Assembly (NCBI GenBank): GCA_033782935.1
Contig: JAWQEG010000506.1
Coordinates: forward strand, 558,001-622,000
Reading direction: 5' to 3'
Source of the DNA: Petrolisthes cinctipes
Lineage: Eukaryota; Arthropoda; Malacostraca; Decapoda; Porcellanidae
Length of the DNA: 64,000 bases
Below, piece after piece: positions 40,859 to 53,438 of the stretch. How positions within the stretch are numbered: the stretch's first letter is position 1; every line of letters begins with the position of its first letter. The translations under genes were made by a program, and so were the position numbers. The notes beneath the pieces were generated by a model. The model worked only from the letters and a program-made list of their open reading frames with translations. It did no database searches and was not told the DNA's origin.

Positions 40859-43800
40859 CAAAATCGATATTTTAGGTGATCAAAGTTAATATGTGTATGC
40901 ATCTGTTGTACTCGTATATATCTCAAATTCATGCTCAAAACACCCGAAAATTCGATATTTTTGGGTCCCAGAAGCGATCTGAATATACGCAGTGCTTTAA
41001 TTTTTTTCAAAATATAGGCCCAAAACATGCTAATAATCAATATTTTTGGAACCCAAAGTCGATATGTGCATGCATCTTCTGTACCCGTTTATATCCCAAA
41101 TTCTGGCTCAAAATACCCGAAAATTCGATATTTTTGGGTCCCAGAAGCGATCTGTACATGCCTACTAGGTGCTAGAATATTTTCAAAATAAAGGCCTAAA
41201 ACATGCTAAGAATCGATATTTTAGGTGCAAAAAGTCGATATGTTCATGTATCTTCTGTACCCGTTTATATCTCGTATTCAGGCTTAAAACACCCGAAAAC
41301 TCGATTTTTGGGTCCCAGAAGCAATCTGTACATGCCTACTCCCTGTTTCAAAATACAGGCCCAAAACATGCTGAAAATCAATATTTTAGGTGCCCAAAGT
41401 CAAAATGTGTATGCATCTTCTGTACTCGTTTATATCTTAAATTCATGCTCAAAACACCCGAAAATTCGATATTTTTGGGTCCCAGAAGCGATCTGTACAT
41501 GTCTACTCCTTCCTAGAATGTTTTCAATATAAAGACCCAAAACATGCTCAAAATCGATATTTTAGGTGCAAAAAGTCGATATGTGCATGCATTTTCAGTA
41601 CCCGTTTACATCTCAAATTCAGGCTCAAAACACCCGAAAATTCTATATTTTTGGGTCCTAGGATGTTTTCAAGATTTAGACCCAAAACAAGCTAAAAATT
41701 AATATTTTTGGTGCCGAAAGTCAAAATGTGTATGTATCTTCTGTACCCTTTTATATCTCAAATTCAGACTCAAAACTCCGGAAAATTCGATATTTTTGGG
41801 TCCCAGAAGCGATTTGTACATGCCTACTCGGTGTTAGAGTATTTTTAAATTACAGACCCAAAACATGCTGAAAATCAATATTTTAAGTGCCCAAAGTCAA
41901 TATGTGCATTCATCTTCAGTACCCGTTTAAATCTCAAATTCAGGCTCAAAACACCCGAAAATTCAATATTTTTGGGTCCCAGAAACGATCTGTACATGCC
42001 TTTTCCGTGTTAGAGTATTTTTAAAATACAGGCATAAAACATGCTAAAATCGATATTTTAGGTGCCCAAAGTCAATATGTGTATGCAAATTCTGTACCCG
42101 TTTATATCCCAAATTCAGGCTCAAAACATCCGAAAATTAGATATTTTTGGGTACCAGAAGCGATCTGTACATGCCTACTCAGTGCTAGAATGTTTTCAAA
42201 ATATAGGCCCAAAACATGCTAAAAATCGATATTTTAGGTGCCCAAAGTCTATTTGTGCATGCATCTTCTGTACCCGTTTATGTCTCAAATTCAGGCTCAA
42301 AACTCCCGAAAATTCGATATTTTGGGGTCCCTGAAGCGATCTGTACATGTCTACTCCATGTTAGAGTATTTTCAAAATATAGGCCTAAAACATGCTAATA
42401 ATTAATATTTTTGGTGCCTTAAGTCGATATGTGCATGCATCTTCTGTACCCGTTTAAATCTCAAATTCAGGCTCAAAACACCCGAAATTTCGATATTTTT
42501 GGGTCCCAGAAGCGATCTGTACAAGTCTACTCCTTGCTAGAATGTTTTCAAGATAAAGACCCAAAACATGCTCACAATCGATATTTTAGGTGCAAAAAGT
42601 CGATATGTGCATGCATCTTCAGTACTCGTTTACATCTCAAATTCAGGCTCAAAACACCCGAAAATTCGATATTTTTGGGTCCTAGAATGTTTTCAAGATT
42701 TAGACCCAAAACAAGCTAAAAAATCAATATTTTTGGTTCCCAAAGTCAAAATGTGTATGCATCTTCTGTACCCTTTTATATCTCAATTTCAGACTCAAAA
42801 CTCCCGAAAATTCGATATTTTTGGGTCCCAGAAGCGATTTGTACATGCCTACTCGGTGTTGGGGTATTTTTAAATTACAGACCCAAAACATGCTGAAAAT
42901 CAATATTTTAAGTGCCCAAAGTCAATATGTGTATGCAAATTCTGTACCAGTTTATATCCCAAATTCAGGCTCAAAACACCCCTAAATTAGATATTTTTAG
43001 GTCCCAGAAGCAAACTGTACATGTCTACTCCGTGTTAAAGTATTTTCAAAATACAGGCCCAAAACATGCTGAAGATCGATATTTTAGGTGCCCTAAGTCA
43101 ATATGAGTATGCATCTTCTGTACCCATTTATATCCCAAATTCAGGCTCAAAACACCCGAAAATTAGATTTTTGGGTCCCATAAACGATCTGTACATGCCT
43201 ACTCAGTGCTAGAATATTTTCATAATATAGGCCCAAAACATGCTTAGAATCAATATTTTAGGTGCCCAAAGTCGATATGTGCATGCATCTTCTGTGCCCG
43301 TTTATATATCAATTTCGGGCTCAAAACACCCGAAAATTCTATATTTTTGGGTCCCAGAAGCGATCTGTACATGCCTACTCCGTGTTAGAGTATTTTCAAA
43401 ATAAAGGCCCAAAACATGCTGAAGATCGATATTTTAGGTGCCCAAAGTCAATATATGTATGCATCTTCTGTACCCGTTTATATCCCAAATTCATGCTCAA
43501 AACACCCGAAAATTCGATTTTTGGGGTTGCCAGAAGCCATCTGTACATGCCTACTCAGTGCTAGAATATTTTCATAATATAGGCCCAAAACATGCTAAAA
43601 ATCGATATTTTGGGTGCCCAAAGTCGATATGTCCATGCATCTTCTGTACCCGTTTATATCTCAAATTCAGGCTCAAAACAATCGAAAATTCGATATTTTT
43701 GGATCCCTTATGCGATCTGTACATGCCTACTCCTTGCTAGAATGTTTTTAAGATACAGACCCAAAACATGCTCAAAATTGATATTTTAGGTGCAAAAAGT

Positions 43801-44474
43801 CGATATGTGCATGCATCTTCAGTACCTGTTTACATCTCATACTCAGGCTCAAAACACCCGAAAACTCAATATTTTTGGGTCCCAGAAGTGATCTGTAGAT
43901 GCCTACTCAGTGCTAGAATGTTTTCAAAATATAGGTCCAAAACATGCTAAAAATCGATATTTTAGGTGTCCAAAGTCTATTTGTGCATGTATCTTCTGTA
44001 CCCGTTTATATGTCAAATTCAGGTTCAAAACACCTGAAAATTCGATATTTTTGGGTCCCTAAAGCGATCTGTACATGCCTACTAGGTGCTAGAATATTTT
44101 CAAAATATAGGCCTGAAACATGCTAAAAATTGATATTTTAGGTGCAAAAAGTTGATATGTTCATGTATCATCTGTACCCGTTTATATATCATATTCAGGC
44201 TCAAAACACCCGAAAATTCGATTTTTTGGGTCCCTGAAGCGATCTGTACATGCATACTCCGTGTTAGAGTATTTTCAAAATACAGACTCAAAACATGCTC
44301 AAAATAGATATTTTAGGTGTCCAAAGTCGATATGTGCATGCATCTTCTGTACCCGTTTATATCTCAAATTCAGGTTAAAAGAACCCGAAAATCCGATATT
44401 TTTTGTCCCAGAAGCGGTCTGTACATGCCTACTCCGTGTTACAGTATTTTCAAAATACATGCCCAAAACATGCT
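40859..44474 (+). repeat. Unit 8: decaying end of the 11/13-mer domain
   Basis: It begins like unit 7, with the diagnostic monomer at 40859, the 9-bp deletion near 41341 and the 30-bp deletion near 41659 in the form GGGTCCTAGGATG. From about 41.6 kb substitutions accumulate and order departs from the HOR. A second 30-bp-deletion monomer appears near 42681. The next, more diverged, relative of the diagnostic monomer starts at 44475, 3616 bp later. Stretches at 43.3-44.0 kb resemble the P-type tail and the 17-mer opening. Confidence 0.7.
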
Positions 44475-47400
44475 AAAAATCGATATTTTAGGTGATCAAA
44501 GTTAATATGTGTATGCATCTGTTGTACTCGTATATATCTCAAATTCATGCTTGAAACACCCAAAAATTCGATATTTTTGGGTCCCAGAAGCGATCTGAAT
44601 ATGCCTACGCAGTGCTTGAATTTTTTTCAAAATATAGGCCAAAAACATGCTAATAATCAATATTTTTGGAACCCAAAGTCGATATGTGCATGCATCTTCT
44701 GTAACCGTTTATATCTTAAATTCAGGCTCAAAACACCCGAAAATTCGATATTTTTTGGTCCCAGAAGCAATCTGTACATGCCTACTCTGTGTTAGAGTAT
44801 TTTCAAAATAAAGGCCCAAAACATGCTGAAGATCGATATTTTAGGTGCCCAAAGTCAATATGTGTTTGCATCTTCTGTACCCGTTTATATCTCAAATTCA
44901 GGCTCAAAACACCTGAAAATTCGATATTTTTGGGTCCCAGAAGCGACCTGTACATGCCTACTAGGTGCTAGAATATTTTCAAAATAAAGGCCTAAAACAT
45001 GCTAAGAATCGATATTTTAGGTGCAAAAAGTCGATATGTTCATGTATCTTCTGTACCCGTTTATATCTCGTATTCAGGCTTAAAACACCCGAAAACTCGA
45101 TTTTTTGGGTCCCAGAAGCAATCTGTACATGCCTACTCACTGTTTCAAAATACAGGCCCAAAACATGCTGAAAATCAATATTTTAGGTGCCCAAAGTCAA
45201 AATGTGTATGCATCTTCTGTACTCGTTTATATCTTAAATTCATGCTCAAAATACCCGAAAATTCGATATTTTTGGGTCCCAGAAGCGATCTGTACATGTC
45301 TACTCCTTCCTAGAATGTTTTCAAGATAAAGACCCAAAACATGCTCAAAATCGATATTTTAGGTGCAAAAAGTCGATATGTGCATGCATTTTCAGTACCC
45401 GTTTACATCTCAAATTCAGGCTCAAAACACCCGAAAATTCGATATTTTTGGGTCCTAGAATGTTTTCAAGATTTAGACCCAAAACAAGCTAAAAATCAAT
45501 ATTTTTGGTGCCCAAAGTCAAAATGTGTATGCATCTTCTTTACCCTTTTATATCTCAAATTCAGACTCAAAACTCCCGAAAATTCTATATTTTTGGGTCC
45601 CAGAAGAGATCTGTACATGTCTACTCCGTGTTAGAGTATTTTCATAATATAGGCCCAAAACATGCTAAAAATCAATATTTTAAGTGCCCAAAGTCGATAT
45701 GTGCATGCATCTTCTGTACCCGTTTATATCTCATATTCAGGCTCAAAACACCCGAAAATTCGATTTTTTGGGTCCCAGAAGCGATCTGTACATGCCTACT
45801 TGGTACTAGAATATTTTCAAAATAAAAGCCTAAAGCATGCTAAGAATCGATATTTTAGGTGCAAAAAGTCGATATGTTCATGTATCTTCTGTACCCGTTT
45901 ATATCTCGTATTCAGGCTTAAAACACCCGAAAATTCGATTTTTTGGGCCCCAGAAGCAATCTGTAGATGACTACTCCGTGTTTCAAGATACAGGCCCAAA
46001 ACATGCTGAAAATCAATATTTTAGGTGCCCAAAGTCAAAATGTGTATGCATCTTCTGTACTCGTTTATATCTTAAATTCATGCTCAAAACACCCGAAAAT
46101 TCGATATTTTTGGGTCCCAGAAGCGATCTGTACATGCCTATGCAGTGCTTTTTTTTTTCAAAATATAGGCCTAAAACATGCTAATAATTAATATTTTTGT
46201 TGCCTTAAGTCGATATGTGCATACATCTTCTGTACCCGTTTAAATCTCAAATTCAGGCTCAAAACAACCGAAAATTCGATATTTTTGGGTCCTAGAATGT
46301 TTTCAAGATTTAGACCCAAAACAAGCTAAAAATCAATATTTTTGGTGCCCAAAGTCAAAATGTGTATTCATCTGCTGTACCCTTTTATATCTCAAATTCA
46401 GACTCAAAACTCCCGAAAATTCGATATTTTTGGGTCCCTGAAGCGATTTGTACATGCCTACTCGGTGTTGGGGTATTTTTAAATTACAGACCCAAAACAT
46501 GCTAATAATCAATATTTTAAGTGCCCAAAGGCAATATGTGCATTCATCTTCAGTACCCGTTTAAATCTCAAATTCAGACTCAAAACACCCGAAAATTCAA
46601 TATTTTTGGGACCCAGAAGCGATCTGTACATCCCTACTCCATGTTAGAGTACTTTTAAAAAACAGCCCCATAACATGATAAAAATCGATATTTTAGGTGC
46701 CCAAAGTCAATATGTGTATGCAAAATCTGAACCCGTTTTTATCTCAAATTCAGGCTCAAAACACCCGAAAATTCGATATTTATGGGTCCCAGAAGCAATC
46801 TGTATATGCCTACTCAATGCTAGAATATTTTCGAAATATAGGCCCAAAACATGCTCAAAGTCGATATTTTAGGTGCCAAAAGTCAATATGTGAATGCATA
46901 TTCTGTACCCGTTTATATCTCAAATTCAGGCTCAAAACACTCGAAAATTCAATATTTTTGGGTCCCAGAAGCGATCTGTACATGCCTACTCCGTGTTAGA
47001 GTATTTTCAAAATCCAAGCCAAAAACATGCTGAAGATCGATATTTTAGATGCCCAAAGTCGATATGTGCATGCATCTTCTGTACCCGTTTATATCTCATA
47101 TTTAGGCTCAAATCACCCGAAAAATCGATATTTTTGGGTCCCAGAAGCGATCTGTACATGCCTACTCCTTGCTAGAATTTTTTCAACATACCGACCCAAA
47201 ACATGCTCAAAATCGAAATTTTAGGTGCAAGAAGTCGAATATGTGCATGCATCTTCAGTACCCGTTTACATCTCAAACTAAGGCTCAAAACACGCGAAAA
47301 TTCGATAATTTCGGGTCCCAGAAGCGATCTGTACATGCCTACTCGGTGTAAGAGTATTTTTAAAATACAGGCCCACAACATACTAAAAATCGATATTTTT

Positions 47401-48570
47401 TAATACCCAAAGTCAATATGTGTATGCATCTTTTGTAACCTACCCGTTTATATACCAAATTCAAGCTCAAAACACCCGAAAATTCGATATTTTTGGGTCC
47501 CAGATGCGATCTGTACATGCCTACCCAGTGTTAGAATGTTTTTAAAATATAGGCCTAAAACATGCTAAAAATCGATATTTTAGGTGCCCAAAGTCAATAT
47601 GTGTATGCAAATTCTGTACAGGTTTATATCCCAAATTCAGGCTCAAAACACCCGAAAATTCAATATTTTTGGGTCCTAGAAGCGATCTGTACATGCCTAC
47701 TCAGTGCTAGAATGTTTTCAAAATATAGGCTCAAAACATGTTAAAAATCGATATTTTAGGTGTCCAATGTCGATATGTGCTTGTATCTTCTGTACCCGTT
47801 TATATCTCAAATTCAGGCTCAAAATACCTGAAAATTCAATATTTTTGGGTCCCAGAAGCGATCTGTCCATGCCTATCCAGTGCTAGAATGTTTTCAAAAT
47901 ATAGGCTCAAAACATGCAAAAAAACGATATTTTAGGTGTTCAAAGTCGATATGTGCATGCATCTTTTGTACCCGTTTATATCTCAAATTCATGCTCAAAA
48001 CACCCGAAAATTCGATAATTTTGGGTCCCAGAAGCGATCTATACATGCCTACTCGGTGTTAGAGTATTTTTAAAATACAGGCCCAAAACATGCTGAAAAT
48101 CGATATTTTAAGTGACCAAAGTCAATATGTGTATGCATCTTCTGTAACCTACCCGTTTATATCCCAAATTCAAACTCAAAACACCCGAAAATTCTTTATT
48201 TTTGGGTCCCCAAAGCGATCTGTACATGCCTACTCCGTGTTAGAGTATTTCCAAAATACAGGCCCAAAACATGCTGAAGATCAATATTTAGGTGCCCAAA
48301 GTAAATATGTGTATGCATCTTTTGTACCCGTTTATATCCCAAATTCAGGCTCAAAACACCCGAAAATTCGATTTTTGGGGGTCACAGGAGCGATCTGTAA
48401 ATGCATACTCAATGCTAAAATATTTTCATAACATAGGCCCAAAACATGCTAAAAATCAATATTTTGGGTGACCAAAGTCGATATGTGCATGCATCTTCTG
48501 TACCCGTTTATGTCTCAATTTCAGGCTCAAAACACCCGAAAATTCGATATTTTTGGGTCCCTTAAGCGAT
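44475..48570 (+). repeat. Diverged, weakly ordered satellite between HOR domains
   Basis: About 23 monomers, still clearly the same family but with more private substitutions and small indels than elsewhere. Examples are TTTTTTTTTT near 46150, GAAGTCGAATATG near 47231, GATATTTTTTAATACC near 47393 and GATCAATATTTAGGTG near 48280. Two 30-bp-deletion monomers occur close together (45453 and 46291). The part at 47.6-48.4 kb is a relative of 51.3-52.05 kb in the next HOR, at an offset near 3668 bp. Confidence 0.72.
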
Positions 48571-51500
48571 CTGTACATGCCTATTCCTTGCTAGAATGTT
48601 TTCAACATACAGACCCAAAACATGCTCAAAATCGATATTTTAGGTGCAAAAAGTCGATATGTGCATACATCTTCAGTACCCGTTTACATCTCAAACTCAG
48701 GCTCAAAACACCCGAAAATTCAATATTTTTGGGTACCAGAAGTGATTTGTACAAGCCTACTCCGTGTTAGAGTATATTCAAAATACAGGCACAAAACATG
48801 CTAAAAATCGATATTTTAGGTGATCAAATTCAATATGTGTATGCATCTTCTGTACCCGTTTATATCCTAAATTTAGGCTCAAAATTCCCGAAAATTCGAT
48901 ATTTTTGGGTCCCAGAAGCAATCTGTACATGCCTACTAGGTGCTAGAATATTTTCAAGATATAGGCCTAAAACATGCTAAAAATCGATATTTTAGGTACA
49001 AAAAGTCGATATGTTCATGTATCTTCTGTACCCGTTTATATCTCAAATTCAGGCTCAAAACACCCGTAAATTCGATTTTTTGGGTCCCAGAAGCGATCTG
49101 TACATGCCTACTCCATGTTAGAGTATTTTCAAAATACAAGCCCAAAACATGCTTAAAATCGATATTTTGGGTGCCCAAAGTTGATATGTGCATGCATCTT
49201 CTGTACCCGTTTATATCTCACATTCAGGCTCAAAACACCCGAAAATTCGATATTTTTGGGTCCCAGAATGTTTTCAAGATTCAGACCCAAAACAAGCTAA
49301 AAATCAATATTTTTGGTGACCAAAGTCAAAATGTGTATGAATCTTCTGTACCCTTTTATATCTCAAATTCAGACTCAAAACACTCGAAAATTCGATATTT
49401 TTGGGTCCCAGTAGCGATTTGTACATGCCTACTCGGTGTTAGAGTATTTTTAAATTACAGACCCAAAGCTTGCTAAAAATCGATATTTTAGGTGCCCAAA
49501 GTCGATATGTGCATGCATCTTCTGTACCCGTTTATGTCTCAAACTCAGGCTCAAAAAACCCGAAAATTCAATATTTTTGGGTCCCAGAAGTGATCAGTAG
49601 ATGCCTACTCAGTGCTTGAAAGTTTTCAAAATATAGGCCCAAAACATGCTAAAAAACGATATTTTAGGTGTCCAAAGTCGATTTGTGCATGTATCTTCTG
49701 TACCCGTTTATATGTCAAATTCTGGCTCGAAACACCTGAAAATTCGATATTTTTGGGTCCCAGAAGCGATCTGTACATGCCTACTCCGTGTTAGAGTATT
49801 TTCAAAATACACGCCCAAAACATGCTAAAAATCGATATTTTAGGTGCTCAAATTCAATATTTGTATGCATCTTCTGTACCCGTTTATATCCCAAATTCAG
49901 GCTCAAAATACCCGAAAATTCGATATTTTTGGGTCCCAGAAGCGATCTTTACATGCCTACTCAGTGCTTGAATTTTTTTCAAAATATAGGCCCAAAACAT
50001 GCTAATAATCAATATTTTTGGAGCCCAAAGTCGATATGTGCATGCATCTTCTGTACCCGTTTATATCTTAAATTCAGGCTCAAAACACCCGAAAATTCGA
50101 TAATTTTGGGTCCCAGAAGCGATCTGTACATGCCTACTCCTTGCTAGAATTTTTTCAAGATACAGACCTAAAACGTTCTCAAAATCGATATTTTAGGTGC
50201 AAAAAGTTGATATGTGCATGCATCTTCAGTACCCGTTTACATCTCAAACTCAGGCTTAAAACACACGAAAATTCAATATTTTTGGGTCCCAGAAGCAATC
50301 TGTACATGCCTACTCTGTGAAAGAGTATTTTCAAAATATAGGCCAAAAACATGCTAAAAATCGATATTTTGGGTGCCCAAAGTCGATATGTGTATGCATC
50401 TTCTGTACCCATTTATATCCCAAATTCAGGCTCAAAACACCCGAAAATTCGATATATTTTGGTCCCTTAAGCAATCTGTACATGCCTACCCCTTGCTAGA
50501 ACGTTTTCATGATACAGACCCAAAAATGCTCAAAATCGATATTTTAGGTGCAAAAAGTCGATATGTGCATGGATCTTCAGTACCCGTTTACATCTCAAAC
50601 TCAGGCTCAAAACACCCGAAAATTAAATATTTTTGAGTCCCAGAAGTGATCTGTAGATGCCTACTTAGTGCTAGAATATTTTCAAAATATAGGCTCAAAA
50701 CATGCAAAAAATCGATATTTTAGGTGTCCGAATTCGATATGTGCATGTATCTTCTGTACCCGTTTATATCTCAAATTCAGGCTCAAAACACCTGAAAATT
50801 CGATATTTTTGGGTCTCAGAAGCGATCTGTACATGCCTACTCCGTGTTAGAGCATTATAATAATACACGCCCAAAACATGCTAAAAATCGATATTTTAGG
50901 TGCTCAAATTTAATATGTTTATCCATCTTCTGTACCCGTTTATATCCCAAATTCAGGCTCAAAACACCCGAAAATTTGTTTTTGGGGGGTCCCAGAAGCG
51001 ATCTGTACATGCCTACTTAGTGCTAGAAAATATTCATAATATAGGCCCAAAACATGCTAAAAATCGATATTTTGGGTCCCCAAAGTCGATATGTGCATGC
51101 ATCTTCTGTACCCGTTTATTTCTCTAATTCAGGCTCAAAACACCCGAAAATTCGATATATTTTGGTCCCTTAAGTGATCTGTACATGCCTACTCCTTGCT
51201 AGATTGTTTTCAAGACACAGACCCAAAACATGCTCGAAATCGATATTTTAGGTGCAAAAAGTAGATATGTGCATACATCTTCAGTACTCGTTTACATCTC
51301 AAACTAAGGCTCAAAACACCCGAAAGTTCAATATTTTTGGGTCCCAGAAGTGATCTGTACATGCCTACTCAGTGCTAGAATGTTTTCAAAATATAGGCTC
51401 AAAACATGTTAAAAATCGATATTTTAGGTGTCCAATGTCGATATGTGCTTGTATTTCCGGTACCCGTTTATATCTCAAATTCAGGCTCAAAATACCTGAA

Positions 51501-53438
51501 AATTCAATATTTTTGGGTACCAGAAGCGATCTGTACATGCCTATCCAGTGCTAGAATGTTTTCAAAATATAGGCCAAAACATGCTAAAAAACGATATTTT
51601 AGGTGTTCAAAGTCGATATGTGCATACATCTTTTGTACCCGTTTATATCTCAAATTCATGCTCAAAACACCCGAAAATTCGATAATTTTGGGTCCCAGAA
51701 GCGATCTATACATGCCTACTCGGTGTTACAGTATTTTTAAAATACAGGCCCAAAACATGCTGAAAAATCGATATTTTAAGTGACCAAAGTCAATATCTGT
51801 ATGCATCTTCTGTAACCTACCCGTTTATATCCCAAATTCAAGCTCAAAACACCCGAAAATTCTATATTTTTGGGTCCCAAAAGCGATCTGTACATGCCTA
51901 CTCCGTGTTAGAGTATTTCCAAAATACAGGCCCAAAACATGCTGAAGATCGATATTTTAGGTGCCCAAAGTCAATATGTGTATGCATCTTCTGTACCCGT
52001 TTATATCCCAAATTCAGGCTCAAAACACCCGAAAATTCGATTTTTTGGGGTCACAGGAGCGATCTGTACATGCCTACTCCATGTTAGAGTATTTTCAAAA
52101 TACAAGCCCAAAACATGCTTAAAATCGATATTTTGGGTGCCCAAAGTTGATATGTGCATGCATCTTCTGTACCCGTTTATATCTCATATTCAGGCTCAAA
52201 ACACCCGAAAATTCGATATTTTTGAGTCCCAAAATGTTTTCAAGATTCAGACCCAAAACAAGCTAAAAAATCAATATTTTTGGTGCCCAAAGTCAAAATG
52301 TGTATGCATCTTCTGTACCCTTTTATATCTCAAATTCAGACTCAAAACACCCTAAAATTCGATATTTTTGGGTCCCAGAAACGATCTGTACATGCCTACT
52401 CCGTGTTAGAGTATTTTTAAAATACAGGCCCAAAACATGCTTAAAAAATCGATATTTTAGGTGCCCAAAGTCAATATATGTATGCAAATTCTGTACCAGT
52501 TTATATCCCATTTTCAGGCTCAAAATCCCGAAAATTAGATATTTTTCGGTCCCAGAAGCGATCTGTACATGCCTACTCAGTGCTAGAATATTTTCAAATT
52601 ATGCCAAAAACATGCTAAAAATCGATATTTTAGGTGCTAAAAGTCGATATGTGCATGCATCTTCTGTACCCGTTTATGTCTCAAATTCAGGCTCAAAACT
52701 CCCGAAAATTCGATATTTTTGGGTCCCAGAAGCGATCTGTACATGTCTACTCCGTGTTAGAGTATTTTCAAAATGCAGGCCCAAAACATGCTGAATATCG
52801 ATATTCTAAGTGCCCTAAGTCAATATGTGTATGCATCTTCTGTACCCATTTATATCCCAAATTCATGCTCAAAGCACCCGAAAATTCGATTTTTGGGTCC
52901 CAGAAGCGATCTGTACATGCCTACTCAGTGCTAGAATATTTTCATAATATACGCCCAAAACATACTAAGAATCAATATTTTAGGTGTCCAAAGTCGATAT
53001 GTGCATGCATATTCTGTACCCGTTTATATCTCAAATTCAGGCTCAAAACACACGAAAATTTGATATTTTTGGTTCCCAGAAGCGATCTGTACATGCCTAC
53101 TCCGTGATAGAGTATTTTCAAAATACAGGCCCAAAACATGCTGAAGATCGATATTTTAGGTGCTCAAAGTCAATATGTGTATGGATCTTCTGTACCCGTT
53201 TATATCCCAAATTCAGGCTTAAAACACCCGAAAATTCGATTTTAGGGGTTGCCAGAAGCCATCTGTACATGCCTACTCAGTGCTAGAATATTTTCATAAT
53301 ATAGGCCCAAAACATGCTAAAAATCGATATTTTGGGTGCCCAAAGTCGATATGTGCATGCATCTTCTGTACCCGTTTATATCTCAAATTCAGGCTCAAAA
53401 CAACCAAAAATTCGATATTTTTGGATCCCTTAAGCGAC
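48571..53438 (+). repeat. 28-mer HOR, copy 1 (4868 bp)
   Basis: 28 monomers (4928 bp) less two 30-bp deletions (junctions near 49263 and 52230) give exactly 4868 bp. The left edge is where identity with the next copy becomes continuous, at CTGTACATGCCTATTCC. This copy keeps one monomer near 51733-51915 that the next two copies lack; it carries the 5-bp insertion (TGTAACCTACCC near 51811) and AAGTGACCAAAG. A G-run variant (GTTTTTGGGGGGTCCC) lies near 50980. Confidence 0.93.

Noticed and set aside
46146..46160. Poly-T run near 46150 as the poly-A tail of a minus-strand retroelement
   Set aside because: The run is only about ten T, sits at the usual T-rich position of the monomer (GCTTTATTTTTTTC in related copies) and is flanked by intact satellite with no target-site duplication or element body.
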